From: Paenisporosarcina macmurdoensis
Lineage (GTDB): Bacteria > Bacillota > Bacilli > Bacillales_A > Planococcaceae
Direction: 5' to 3'
Assembly (NCBI RefSeq): GCF_042658845.1
Contig: NZ_JBHSRI010000018.1
Span: 186,001-250,000, forward strand
Length of the DNA stretch: 64,000 bases
Numbering within the stretch: the first letter of the stretch is position 1; every line of letters starts with the position of its first letter. This document shows, one piece after another, positions 39,772-48,423 of the stretch. The notes under the pieces were generated by a model. The model had not been told where the DNA came from, made no database searches, and was given only the letters and a program-made list of their open reading frames with translations. The translations under genes were made by a program, and so were the position numbers.

Positions 39772-41676
39772 ATGGATTTAAATACAATAACAGATCCATC
39801 CTTTATTAAAAATTTATCACATGATGAACTATTGAATTTAAGTGAAGATATTCGTTCTTTTTTAATTGAAAAATTATCGGTCACAGGTGGACATATTGGT
39901 CCAAACTTAGGCGTGGTCGAACTAACTGTATCTCTTCACCGCATTTTCAATAGTCCTGATGATAAGTTTATTTGGGATGTAGGACATCAAGCATATGTCC
40001 ATAAAATATTAACAGGTAGAGCAAATCAATTTGATACACTGCGTCAATTTAAAGGATTATGTGGATTCCCGAAACGCATCGAGAGTGAACACGATGTTTG
40101 GGAAACTGGACATAGTTCTACTTCATTATCTGCCGCTATGGGTATGGCAGCTGCTAGAGATATTAAAAAAGATAAGAACCATGTTATCCCTATAATTGGT
40201 GACGGAGCGTTAACTGGTGGTATGGCATTAGAAGCATTAAATCATATCGGTCATGAAAAGACAGACATGATTGTTATTTTAAATGATAACGAAATGTCCA
40301 TTGCACCAAACGTAGGTGCTCTTCATACGATCTTGGGTAAACTGAGAACAGCAGGGAAATATAACAAAGCAAAAGACGAATTAGAATATTTGTTAAAGAA
40401 AATCCCAGCAGTCGGTGGTAAGTTAGCAGCCACAGCTGAGCGTGTCAAAGATAGTTTGAAATACTTGCTAGTTTCCGGAATCTTCTTTGAAGAACTTGGC
40501 TTTACTTATTTGGGACCAATTGATGGTCATAATTATAATGATTTGCAAGAAACATTATTAAATGCGAAAAAAATGAAAGGTCCGGTCTTAGTCCATGTCT
40601 TAACGAAAAAGGGCAAAGGATTCCGTCCTGCTGAAGAAGATAAAATCGGCACATGGCATGGAACTGGCCCTTACAAGATGGAAGACGGTGCTTTCTTCAA
40701 ATCGTCAAATACTGCCCCTTCATGGAGTGGGTTAGTAGCAGAGACTGTTCGCAAATTGGCTCGAGAAGATGAGCGTATAGTAGCTATTACTCCTGCGATG
40801 CCTGTTGGTTCTAAGTTAGAAGGATTTGCGTCTGAATTTCCTGAGCGCATGTTTGATGTAGGCATTGCTGAACAGCACGCAACAACTATGGCTGCAGGTC
40901 TTGCTACACAAGGAATGAAACCGTTTTTAGCGATTTACTCAACATTCCTGCAACGAGCTTATGATCAAGTAGTTCATGATATTTGCCGTCAAAATCTAAA
41001 TGTCTTTATTGGAATTGATCGTTCTGGTCTCGTTGGTGCAGATGGCGAAACACACCAAGGTGTATTTGATATTGCCTTTTTACGCCACTTGCCAAACATG
41101 GTCATCATGATGCCTAAAGACGAAAATGAAGGTCAACATATGGTGAAAACTGCCATTGAATACAATGATGGTCCAATCGCTTTACGTTATCCAAGAGGTA
41201 ATGGTTTAGGTGTACCAATGGACGCTGAATTACAAGTGATTCCAATTGGTTCATGGGAAGTGTTAAGAGAAGGAACAGATGCGGCTATTTTGACATTTGG
41301 GACAACCATTCCAATGGCATTAGAAGCAGCAGATCGCTTAGCAAAACAAGGCATTCAAGTAGAAGTAATAAATGCCCGATTTATTAAACCACTTGATGTG
41401 CATATGTTGCATCAATTAGTGAAACGTGACCTACCATTATTTACTGTTGAAGAAGCCGTTTTACAAGGTGGCTTTGGTAGCAGTATTTTAGAATTCTTGC
41501 AAGATCATGATTATACAGGTGTATCTGTTAGTCGTATGGGAATTCCGGATCACTTTATTGAACACGGAAATGTTGATGAATTGTTAAATGAAATTCATAT
41601 TACTGCTGACGAATTGGTAGTCCGAATTCAAAACAAAATGAATAAAACCGATAAGGCTGGTACTCACGCATTATGA
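39772..41676 (+). CDS. dxs: 1-deoxy-D-xylulose-5-phosphate synthase
   Basis: First enzyme of the non-mevalonate isoprenoid pathway, condensing pyruvate and glyceraldehyde 3-phosphate with thiamine diphosphate. 634 residues. TPP-binding GDGALTGGMALEALNHIG ... NDNEMSIAPNVG, HVLTKKGKGF, and the second-domain VGIAEQHATTMAAGLA and RSGLVGADGETHQGVFD are present. Its stop overlaps tlyA as ATGATT. Confidence 0.96.
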   Translation: MDLNTITDPSFIKNLSHDELLNLSEDIRSFLIEKLSVTGGHIGPNLGVVELTVSLHRIFNSPDDKFIWDVGHQAYVHKILTGRANQFDTLRQFKGLCGFPKRIESEHDVWETGHSSTSLSAAMGMAAARDIKKDKNHVIPIIGDGALTGGMALEALNHIGHEKTDMIVILNDNEMSIAPNVGALHTILGKLRTAGKYNKAKDELEYLLKKIPAVGGKLAATAERVKDSLKYLLVSGIFFEELGFTYLGPIDGHNYNDLQETLLNAKKMKGPVLVHVLTKKGKGFRPAEEDKIGTWHGTGPYKMEDGAFFKSSNTAPSWSGLVAETVRKLAREDERIVAITPAMPVGSKLEGFASEFPERMFDVGIAEQHATTMAAGLATQGMKPFLAIYSTFLQRAYDQVVHDICRQNLNVFIGIDRSGLVGADGETHQGVFDIAFLRHLPNMVIMMPKDENEGQHMVKTAIEYNDGPIALRYPRGNGLGVPMDAELQVIPIGSWEVLREGTDAAILTFGTTIPMALEAADRLAKQGIQVEVINARFIKPLDVHMLHQLVKRDLPLFTVEEAVLQGGFGSSILEFLQDHDYTGVSVSRMGIPDHFIEHGNVDELLNEIHITADELVVRIQNKMNKTDKAGTHAL

Positions 41677-42491
41677 TTAAAACCCCAAAAGAAAGAGTCG
41701 ACGTTTTACTTGTAGAACGTGGACTTTGTGAAACAAGAGAAAAAGCAAAGCGGGCAATTATGGCCGGTACTGTATATACAAATGAAGTTCGCTTAGAAAA
41801 ACCTGGAGAAAAAATCTTTAGCGATGCACCTCTTCAAGTTAAAGGAAAAGTCATGCCTTATGTTAGTAGAGGTGGCTTGAAACTTGAGAAAGCGCTTGAA
41901 TATTTCCAAGTGGATGTTAAAGACAAGCTAATGCTCGATATTGGTGCTTCAACAGGAGGCTTCACAGATTGTGCACTTCAAAATGGTGCGCGACATTGTT
42001 ACGCACTTGATGTTGGATACAATCAGCTAGCTTGGAAAATCCGTCAAGACGACCGTGTTACTATAATGGAACGAACCAATTTCCGTTATGTTACGGGAGT
42101 TGATTTAACTGAGGGATTACCTGAGTTTGCAACAATTGATGTTTCATTTATTTCGTTAAAACTCATTTTGCCTGTGTTAAAAACATTACTAGTACCTGGC
42201 AGTGATGTCATTGCACTGGTGAAACCTCAATTTGAAGCAGGTAAAGCAAATGTTGGTAAAAAAGGTGTCGTTCGCGATGCCAAAATCCATATGAATGTAT
42301 TAGAAACGATAGGTAACTTTTCTCAAGAAGTAGGCTTCACTCTTAAGAATGCTTCTTTTTCACCGATAACTGGTGGAGAAGGAAACATTGAATTTTTATT
42401 CCATTTAGTTGCAACAGAAACAAATGAGACAATATTTACTGAAGAGCAACTAAAACAAATTGTGCGTGATGCACATCAACAGTTAACATGA
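41673..42491 (+). CDS. tlyA: TlyA family rRNA methyltransferase (YqxC)
   Basis: S4 domain plus Rossmann methyltransferase, 272 residues. The RNA-binding S4 part is residues 1-60 (RVDVLLVERGLCETREKAKRAIMAG), followed by SRGGLKLEKAL and SAM-binding LDIGASTGGFTDCALQNGA, with DVSFISLKLILP and LVKPQFEA. TlyA relatives 2'-O-methylate rRNA cytidines; the exact target here is not shown. Operon with dxs, then argR and recN, as in B. subtilis yqxC. Confidence 0.92.
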   Translation: MIKTPKERVDVLLVERGLCETREKAKRAIMAGTVYTNEVRLEKPGEKIFSDAPLQVKGKVMPYVSRGGLKLEKALEYFQVDVKDKLMLDIGASTGGFTDCALQNGARHCYALDVGYNQLAWKIRQDDRVTIMERTNFRYVTGVDLTEGLPEFATIDVSFISLKLILPVLKTLLVPGSDVIALVKPQFEAGKANVGKKGVVRDAKIHMNVLETIGNFSQEVGFTLKNASFSPITGGEGNIEFLFHLVATETNETIFTEEQLKQIVRDAHQQLT

Positions 42492-42519
42492 AACGGCCTA
42501 TGTGATAGGTCGTTTTTTT
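42492..42519 (+). terminator. Terminator after tlyA
   Basis: AACGGCCTAT-GTG-ATAGGTCGTT with one wobble, then seven T. Confidence 0.85.
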
Positions 42520-42550
42520 CTTGTACGGATGCTCAGTAAATGGTACGATA

Positions 42551-42574
42551 TGAATAATTAAGTATAATTATTCA
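42551..42574 (+). promoter_or_regulatory. ARG-box-like palindrome over the argR -10
   Basis: TGAATAATTA and TAATTATTCA are perfect 10-bp arms around AGTA. The halves resemble ARG box half-sites (TGAATAAT / ATTATTCA). TATAAT (42563-42568) is embedded in the palindrome, 26 bases before the argR start, so ArgR binding would block transcription. Confidence 0.6.
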
Positions 42575-42590
42575 TTTTTAGGAGTGAACT

Positions 42591-43043
42591 ATGATGAACA
42601 AAGGCCAAAGACATATTCGTATTCGGGATATTATTGCTAATCACGAAATAGAAACACAAGACGATTTAGTAGAAATCTTAAAAAACGCGGGATACAATGT
42701 AACTCAAGCAACCGTTTCTCGTGATATAAAAGAACTTCATTTAGTAAAAGTGCCATTGCAAGATGGTCGATATAAATATAGTCTGCCAGCAGATCAACGT
42801 TTTAACCCTATGCAAAAATTACACCGTGCTCTTACAGATGCTTTTGTAAGCATTGACGGAGCTAGTCATTTTCTTGTTATGAAAACCCTTCCAGGAAATG
42901 CTCATGCCATTGGTTCTTTAATTGACCATTTAGACTGGAAAGAGATTTTAGGTACGATTTGCGGGGATGATACGTGTTTAATTATTTGTAAAGATACGAC
43001 AGAACGTGATTTTATTAAAACAAGATTACTTGAGATGCTTTAA
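42591..43043 (+). CDS. argR: Arginine repressor ArgR/AhrC
   Basis: Hexameric arginine-sensing regulator of arginine synthesis and breakdown. 150 residues: winged helix with NAGYNVTQATVSRDIKELHLVKVP, and the C-terminal oligomer and arginine-binding domain with KTLPGNAHAIGSLID and GTICGDDTCLIIC. Nearly parallel to B. subtilis AhrC through the whole length. AGGAG precedes ATG 42591. recN follows 16 bases later. Confidence 0.96.
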   Translation: MMNKGQRHIRIRDIIANHEIETQDDLVEILKNAGYNVTQATVSRDIKELHLVKVPLQDGRYKYSLPADQRFNPMQKLHRALTDAFVSIDGASHFLVMKTLPGNAHAIGSLIDHLDWKEILGTICGDDTCLIICKDTTERDFIKTRLLEML

Positions 43044-43059
43044 AAAGAGGTGAAACTTT

Positions 43060-44754
43060 GTGCTAAAAGAATTATCTATTAAAAACTTTGCCATTATTGA
43101 AGAGGTGTCGGTGAGCTTTTCAGATGGTTTGACAGTTTTGACGGGTGAAACTGGGGCAGGTAAATCAATCATTATTGATGCCGTTCATTTACTTGCTGGT
43201 GGAAGAGGTTCACAAGAATTTATTCGTCATGGTGCCAAAAAAGCAGAACTTGAAGGTTTATTCTATATACAAAATGCACAGCATCCGGTATTTCAAAAAT
43301 TGCAGGATGTTGGGATTGAAGTAGATGAAGAATCCGTTATATTAAGAAGAGATATTAACGATCATGGGAAAAGTGTTTGTCGGGTTAATGGGAAATTGGT
43401 TACTATTGCTATTTTAAGAGAAATTGGTGGCTCATTAATTGATATACATGGTCAACACGAAAGCCAAGAGTTAATGGATGAACGATTACATATTTCTCTA
43501 CTTGATCAATTTGCGGGAAGTAAGCTTCACCGAGTGAAAGAAAGTTATTCTGGGCTTTTCCAAAATTATATGAAATTAAAAAAGGAACTGGCTGCTGTCA
43601 GTGACAATGAACAACAAATTGCTCAAAGAATTGATTTGTATCAATACCAAATCAATGAAATTGATGCAATTGAATTAATTGAAAACGAAGATGAAGAACT
43701 TCAGTTAGAACGCAAGAAGTTCCAAAATTACCATAAAACATTTGAACGCATTTCTGCAGCTCATGAAGCACTAAATGGAGAATTAAAAGGGCTTGATTGG
43801 ATAGGTACAGCTATGAGCGAACTTGAAGATATAGCTTCTTTTGATGAATCGTATAAAGAACAAGCAGAACTTGTATCGAATTCCTTTTATTCCCTTCAAG
43901 AACTATCTTATCAACTGAAAAGTGTAATGGACGAATCAGAATTTGATGAAGAACGTTTAAATGTCATTGAAGAAAGATTAGCTGCTATCCAATCCTTAAA
44001 ACGAAAATACGGCAACTCAATTGAAGAGATACTTGTTTATCGACATAAAATAGGTGAAGAGTTAGATGCGCTTATGAATCGTGATGAACGAATTCAACAA
44101 CGTCAAAAAGCATTGGATCAAGTTGAAAAAGACCTAGAAATTGATGCAAAAGAATTAACAATATATCGTAAAAAAGCAGCAAAAAGTCTGAGTGAAGCAA
44201 TCGTACTTCAACTTCGTGAGTTGTTTATGGAGAAAGCCACATTTGAAGTGATTTTTAGACCATCTACTGTTTTTGACAAAAATGGTAAAGACGACGTGTC
44301 ATTTTATATGTCAACAAATGTTGGAGAGCCAGCTAAGCCAATTTCGAAAATCGCTTCTGGTGGTGAGTTATCACGAATGATGCTAGCACTTAAAGGGATA
44401 TTCTCTAAACATCAAGGGATTACATCCATCATTTTTGATGAAGTGGATACTGGAGTCAGTGGAAGAGTTGCTCAAGCAATTGCTGAAAAAATTGCTAACA
44501 TATCACGTTCTTCTCAAGTGCTTTGTATTACGCATCTTCCTCAAGTTGCAGCGATGGCTGATCAACAGCTATTAATTGAAAAAGAAGTTATGGGTAAACG
44601 AACGATGACGAAATTAACAGAAGTTACTGGCAAAAATCGAGTTCAAGAATTAAGTCGCATGATGTCTGGATCTGAAATTACGACGTTAACATTGGAACAT
44701 GCAACGGAATTGCTTTCAATTGCTGAACAAAGAAAAAAATTATCTCATGTATAA
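43060..44754 (+). CDS. recN: DNA repair protein RecN
   Basis: SMC-like ATPase acting early in double-strand break repair. 564 residues: head with Walker A LTGETGAGKSIIIDA, coiled coils around 155-210 and 285-370, then signature KIASGGELSRMMLALK and Walker B IIFDEVDTGVSG. GTG start with AAAGAGGTGA. Pair argR-recN conserved across Bacillales. Confidence 0.95.
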   Translation: MLKELSIKNFAIIEEVSVSFSDGLTVLTGETGAGKSIIIDAVHLLAGGRGSQEFIRHGAKKAELEGLFYIQNAQHPVFQKLQDVGIEVDEESVILRRDINDHGKSVCRVNGKLVTIAILREIGGSLIDIHGQHESQELMDERLHISLLDQFAGSKLHRVKESYSGLFQNYMKLKKELAAVSDNEQQIAQRIDLYQYQINEIDAIELIENEDEELQLERKKFQNYHKTFERISAAHEALNGELKGLDWIGTAMSELEDIASFDESYKEQAELVSNSFYSLQELSYQLKSVMDESEFDEERLNVIEERLAAIQSLKRKYGNSIEEILVYRHKIGEELDALMNRDERIQQRQKALDQVEKDLEIDAKELTIYRKKAAKSLSEAIVLQLRELFMEKATFEVIFRPSTVFDKNGKDDVSFYMSTNVGEPAKPISKIASGGELSRMMLALKGIFSKHQGITSIIFDEVDTGVSGRVAQAIAEKIANISRSSQVLCITHLPQVAAMADQQLLIEKEVMGKRTMTKLTEVTGKNRVQELSRMMSGSEITTLTLEHATELLSIAEQRKKLSHV

Positions 44755-44758
44755 AATT

Positions 44759-44795
44759 AGAAGCACTGCTGTGTCAGCATTTGCTTCTTTTTTTT
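44759..44795 (+). terminator. Terminator after recN
   Basis: AGAAGCA-TGCTG / CAGCA-TGCTTCT with loop TGT, then a long T run. Confidence 0.88.
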
Positions 44796-44866
44796 CGAAT
44801 ATTTACCTTTCATAACAAGTCACATAACACACATATTAACTACATCCTGATAAATGGAGGTGAAAT

Positions 44867-45826
44867 ATGCGATGTGTTGCTAATAAACGGTTTATTACCA
44901 TTCTTTTGGGATTATTGATTGTCTTCCCAACTCACTCTTTAGCAGCGAAAAGTGGTGATGTGTTAATCCCGCTTGGGCATTCAATTGGAGTGCAGTTAAA
45001 ACTAGAAAACCCAACATTTGTTCACGATGTGATGATTGATGAAAAATGGTGGTTTAAAAACGGTGATCAAATTATATCACTGGATAAAAAATCAATTGAA
45101 TCGATTGCCGATTGGAAAAAAACGAGTAAAGAAAACAACAATCCAAAAGTTTCCATCGAATTTTTACGTGAAAGCAAAAGACAAGCTGTATTAGTATCTG
45201 CAAATCAATTACAAAGTATGCTGCCGTTCTTGCGGGACCATACAGAAGGAATCGGAACAATCACATATATAAACCCTGCAACGAATGAGTATGGTGCATT
45301 AGGTCATCAAATAGTGGACCAACAAATCTTGCAGAAACCACCATTTTTAGGTGGTTCCATCTTTTTGTCTGATATTGCGCGAATACACAAAAGTACACCA
45401 GGAAAACCTGGTTACAAAATTGCAAAACAGTCATCGTTTCATGTGCAAGTAGGAAATGTGAAGGAAAATACTGTGTATGGTGTATTTGGTGTATTGGGTA
45501 ACTCAAAATTAGAAAAAGGACGTCCAATTGCTACCTTAAAAGCCAATAACATTCAAAAAGGTAAAGCGGAAGTCTATACAGCAATTGAAGGTAATGAAGT
45601 TAATTCATACCAAATAGAAATCATTAAAGTGGAGAAAACCACTTTTCAGTTTATCGTAACGGATAAAGAATTAATTGCTAAAACAGGCGGTATTCTACAG
45701 GGCATGAGTGGAAGTCCCATTATTCAAAATGGGAAATTTGCTGGTGCAATCACTCATATGGTGGTTGATAATCCGGTTAAAGGTGCAGCCATCCCTATAC
45801 AGGAAATGTTGAAAAAACAACCATAA
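44867..45826 (+). CDS. spoIVB: SpoIVB signalling peptidase, short form
   Basis: Forespore-secreted serine protease that triggers pro-sigma-K processing. 319 residues against 426 in B. subtilis. An N-terminal signal helix is followed by a compact PDZ-like region (VHDVMIDEKWWFKNGDQIISLDKKSIESI) and the protease domain. The catalytic residues align: His147 in GALGHQIVD, Asp266 in VTDKELI and Ser281 in GMSGSPIIQNGK. The region before the PDZ domain is missing. GGAGGTG precedes ATG. Followed by spo0A as usual. Confidence 0.93.
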   Translation: MRCVANKRFITILLGLLIVFPTHSLAAKSGDVLIPLGHSIGVQLKLENPTFVHDVMIDEKWWFKNGDQIISLDKKSIESIADWKKTSKENNNPKVSIEFLRESKRQAVLVSANQLQSMLPFLRDHTEGIGTITYINPATNEYGALGHQIVDQQILQKPPFLGGSIFLSDIARIHKSTPGKPGYKIAKQSSFHVQVGNVKENTVYGVFGVLGNSKLEKGRPIATLKANNIQKGKAEVYTAIEGNEVNSYQIEIIKVEKTTFQFIVTDKELIAKTGGILQGMSGSPIIQNGKFAGAITHMVVDNPVKGAAIPIQEMLKKQP

Positions 45827-45844
45827 GCAATTTAACCACACATT

Positions 45845-45877
45845 AAACCACACATTAATAAGTGTGGTTTTTTTTTA
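45845..45877 (+). terminator. Terminator after spoIVB
   Basis: AAACCACAC and GTGTGGTTT around ATTAATAA, then a T run. CCACACATTAA is directly repeated just upstream. Confidence 0.88.
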
Positions 45878-45906
45878 TTTTTTTGTTATTATTAAAGTAA
45901 CGATTA

Positions 45907-46016
45907 TTCGACAAAGCTATAGAAAAACTTGACATTCGTCGAAAAGTGTCTAAATCTTCTAACTATTTACCCTATTTTTAAATGATTAAAGGGATTGCGA
46001 TCAAAATGTCGAATTA
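45907..46016 (+). promoter_or_regulatory. spo0A control region: 0A boxes, vegetative and sigma-H promoters
   Basis: A perfect 0A box in reverse orientation, TTCGACAAA, is at 45907-45915. TTGACA (45929-45934) with a weak TAAATC 16 bases on may be the vegetative promoter; CGTCGAAA (45937-45944) overlaps it. AAAGGGATT (45988-45996), 11 bases, GTCGAATTA (46008-46016) fits a sigma-H promoter, and TGTCGAA (46007-46013), a third 0A box core, lies on its -10. Confidence 0.65.
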
Positions 46017-46099
46017 ACTTTGCAGTGTGAAATTGGGAGAATGTACATTTAAAACAAACATCCATGTTCGCAGTTAGTAGTCTTAAGGGGGAATCAGCA

Positions 46100-46891
46100 T
46101 TGGAAAAAATTAAAGTTGCAATTGCAGATGATAACAAAGAACTAGTAAAAACACTCGAATCGTATTTGTCGAGCCATCCGCAAATCGAAGTCATTACAAC
46201 CGCGCCAAATGGAAAAGTTATATTAAACATGATGGAGAACGAATTGCCTGATGTTTTGTTACTAGATATTATTATGCCTCACTTGGACGGTCTTGCTGTT
46301 CTTGAAATGATGCAAGCAAGCGAAACTCTTTCTAAAGTTCAAGTCATTATGTTAACTGCTTTCGGCCAAGAAGATGTGATGAAACAAGCCGTTGATTTAG
46401 GCGCTTCTTACTTTATGCTAAAACCATTTGAATTTGATCGCTTAGTTAATCAAATTCTCCAAGTAGCTGGTCATAAGCAAGATAGTTCTCAGCGTTCAAG
46501 TGTTTTACAAAGTCAACCACAACAAAAAGTGAATCAAAAAATGATTGATACAACGATTACTGCAGTTATTAAGGAAATCGGCGTTCCTGCACATATTAAA
46601 GGTTACGCATATTTACGTGAAGCAATTCACATGGTATATGATGATATCGAGTTGTTAGGGTCCATTACAAAAGTGTTGTATCCTGAAATCGGCGTTAAAT
46701 TCAACACGACATCTTCACGCGTTGAGCGTGCCATTCGACATGCAATTGAAGTAGCATGGAACCGCGGGAACTATGAATCCATTTCAAAAACTTTTGGTTA
46801 CACAGTTCACCATTTGAAGAGCAAGCCTACAAATTCAGAGTTCATTGCAATGATTGCTGATAAAATTCGCTTGGAAAACATGGCGAGTTAA
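46100..46891 (+). CDS. spo0A: Sporulation master regulator Spo0A
   Basis: Response regulator phosphorylated by the phosphorelay. 263 residues: receiver domain with acidic pair DD10-11, phosphoacceptor Asp56 in VLLLDIIMPHLDG and Lys in FMLKPF, a linker rich in Gln, then the DNA-binding domain with HIKGYAYLREAIHMVYDD and the recognition helix region TSSRVERAIRHAIEVAWNRG. Start TTG 46100 with AAGGGGGA; an upstream frame from 46064 lacks RBS. Shows the genome encodes a sporulation programme. Confidence 0.97.
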   Translation: MEKIKVAIADDNKELVKTLESYLSSHPQIEVITTAPNGKVILNMMENELPDVLLLDIIMPHLDGLAVLEMMQASETLSKVQVIMLTAFGQEDVMKQAVDLGASYFMLKPFEFDRLVNQILQVAGHKQDSSQRSSVLQSQPQQKVNQKMIDTTITAVIKEIGVPAHIKGYAYLREAIHMVYDDIELLGSITKVLYPEIGVKFNTTSSRVERAIRHAIEVAWNRGNYESISKTFGYTVHHLKSKPTNSEFIAMIADKIRLENMAS

Positions 46892-46896
46892 TCCGA

Positions 46897-46934
46897 AAAC
46901 ACAGATGCTGATACATAGCATCTGTGTTTTTTTT
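46897..46934 (+). terminator. Terminator after spo0A
   Basis: AAACACAGATGCT / AGCATCTGTGTTT stem and eight T. Confidence 0.93.
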
Positions 46935-47017
46935 ACCCAGAAAAAGTAAGAATCATGCATATTATAGATAGGAGAGGGTAAAGAAGACTATACATATAGA
47001 CAAGGTGTTGAAAAATA

Positions 47018-47734
47018 ATGATAAGAGTTCCTATATATGCACATCGAGGAGCTTCAGCATATGCTCTAGAAAACTCCTCTGCAGCTTTTGTGAAAGCGAT
47101 AGAACTTGGAGCAGATGGGTTGGAGATTGATTTACAATTAACAAAAGATTTAGTGCCAATTGTTACTCATGACTTAGATTTTTGGAGGCTAGCGAGGACG
47201 CGAAGAAACGTCTCATCCATGAACTATGACGAAGTAAAGAAGTTAAAACTAGGGACTTCTATTCTACGATTAATTAATGGAAATTCTATATTAACATTCG
47301 ACGATGTATTAACCTTTGCTGGAAACAATGAATTAGCACTAAATGTGGAGTTAAAAGAAACGTTTATAAATGCTCCAGAACAAATCGACTCATTATTTAG
47401 AGGGTCTTATTCTCACCTGAACATACATTTTTCGTCCTTTCATTATGAAGTGCTAGAGCGAATTAAGAATTGTAATCCTATGTTACAAACGGCTTATATC
47501 GGGACAAAGAAGACAAACTGGGAAGAACTTGGTCGATTAAAGGCTGCTGATGCGCTGCATATGCATAAAAGGCATTATGTCCAGAAGAAATTAGATTTAG
47601 CTTTTCAAGCGAATATGCCGTTACGATTTTACGGGATAGATGGAACCGAAAAATATTTAGCTAAACCACACCCGGTTGTCTTAGGTTGGATCACAGATTA
47701 TCCTGACAAAGTATTAATAAAACAATTAAGTTAA
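47018..47734 (+). CDS. yqiK: Glycerophosphodiester phosphodiesterase YqiK
   Basis: 238-residue GDPD-family enzyme, cytoplasmic by its lack of a signal peptide, hydrolysing glycerophosphodiesters to glycerol 3-phosphate and alcohol. Catalytic and metal motifs: AHRGASAYALENS, ADGLEIDLQLTKDLVPIVTHD and NVELKET. The C-terminal WITDYPDKV is typical. ATG 47018; no strong RBS is seen (AAGGTG at about ten bases). Position after spo0A as in B. subtilis yqiK. Confidence 0.9.
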   Translation: MIRVPIYAHRGASAYALENSSAAFVKAIELGADGLEIDLQLTKDLVPIVTHDLDFWRLARTRRNVSSMNYDEVKKLKLGTSILRLINGNSILTFDDVLTFAGNNELALNVELKETFINAPEQIDSLFRGSYSHLNIHFSSFHYEVLERIKNCNPMLQTAYIGTKKTNWEELGRLKAADALHMHKRHYVQKKLDLAFQANMPLRFYGIDGTEKYLAKPHPVVLGWITDYPDKVLIKQLS

Positions 47735-47775
47735 GGTTATCTATTTCCGAATGGGGTGAAGGGCATTAGCGTGGT

Positions 47776-47958
47776 TGTCTCACCAAGTCAACTTGCTTAT
47801 GAACCCTTTGTGAGCGATAAATAGCCCTAAATGAGCGATAAATGGTCCAAGATGAGCGATAAATCACAGGGATGAGCGACAAATAGTCCGAGATGAGCGA
47901 TAAATCCACATGCGACAAATAATACTGTCTCACTAGCGTGAAGTTGACTAATGAGACA
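47776..47958. repeat. Tandem 21-bp array inside an inverted repeat
   Basis: Five copies of TGAGCGATAAAT (one with C for T) start at 47811, 47832, 47853, 47873 and 47894, with a partial sixth near 47911. The period is 20-21 bases, with variable 8-9-base fillers. The array is flanked by TGTCTCACCAAGTCAACTT (47776-47794) and its near complement AAGTTGACTAATGAGACA (47941-47958). The right flank can also form a local hairpin, CTGTCTCACTAG with CTAATGAGACAG. No gene is involved. Confidence 0.85.
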
Positions 47959-47981
47959 GAGTATCGTTTTCGCATCCATAT

Positions 47982-48027
47982 AAAAAAGGAATTCTGAGGG
48001 TATCTCAGGATTCCTTTTTGTTTTTTG
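47982..48027. terminator. Bidirectional terminator between yqiK and yqzF
   Basis: AAAAAAGGAATTCTGAG and CTCAGGATTCCTTTTT around GGTAT, with A and T runs at both ends. It overlaps the last codons of yqzF. Confidence 0.88.
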
Positions 48028-48253
48028 CAAATCTAGGTTGAACTTTTCCGTTTTTTCGGTCTCTATGTAATAAAAATCCTGCGAAAAAGCCTAATCCGAT
48101 AATTAACAAAACAATACCTATAGTAAATTGCAGCCCTAAAAACGGAAACGGCGATATCAATTTACCAAAGATGGTGTCACGGATAAGTTTGATTCCACCT
48201 GCTGCCATCAATCCAGGGATTAATAACACGAGAAACGCTAACAAACGTGCCAA
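48005..48253 (-). CDS. yqzF: Small membrane protein YqzF (DUF2627)
   Basis: 82-residue protein with two predicted membrane helices and a basic tail. The start ARLLAFLVLLIPGLMAAGGIKLIRD and the end AGFLLHRDRKNGKVQPRF follow the DUF2627 pattern. Function unknown. In B. subtilis it is also located between yqiK and bkdR. Minus strand, convergent with yqiK; AGGAGATG precedes the start. Confidence 0.88.
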   Translation of the reverse strand: MARLLAFLVLLIPGLMAAGGIKLIRDTIFGKLISPFPFLGLQFTIGIVLLIIGLGFFAGFLLHRDRKNGKVQPRFAKNKKES

Positions 48254-48423
48254 TTTTATTCATCTCCTAAAACCCTACAATCAGGAATTATAGTAATTTA
48301 TTTAAAGCAAAATTAAGTCTCTTCTCATTTTACTACCTGCGCATTCATTGTCAAGAACAGCGAAATAAGGTATGATTAAGAAAGATTTTGCAATAGATTG
48401 CACAAAGTTAGCGAGGGATTTGA

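Noticed and set aside
47811..47922. CRISPR-like array of short repeats
   Set aside because: The conserved unit is only 12 bases with 8-9-base fillers, some units vary, and there are no cas genes nearby. Spacing fits a phased tandem repeat, not CRISPR.
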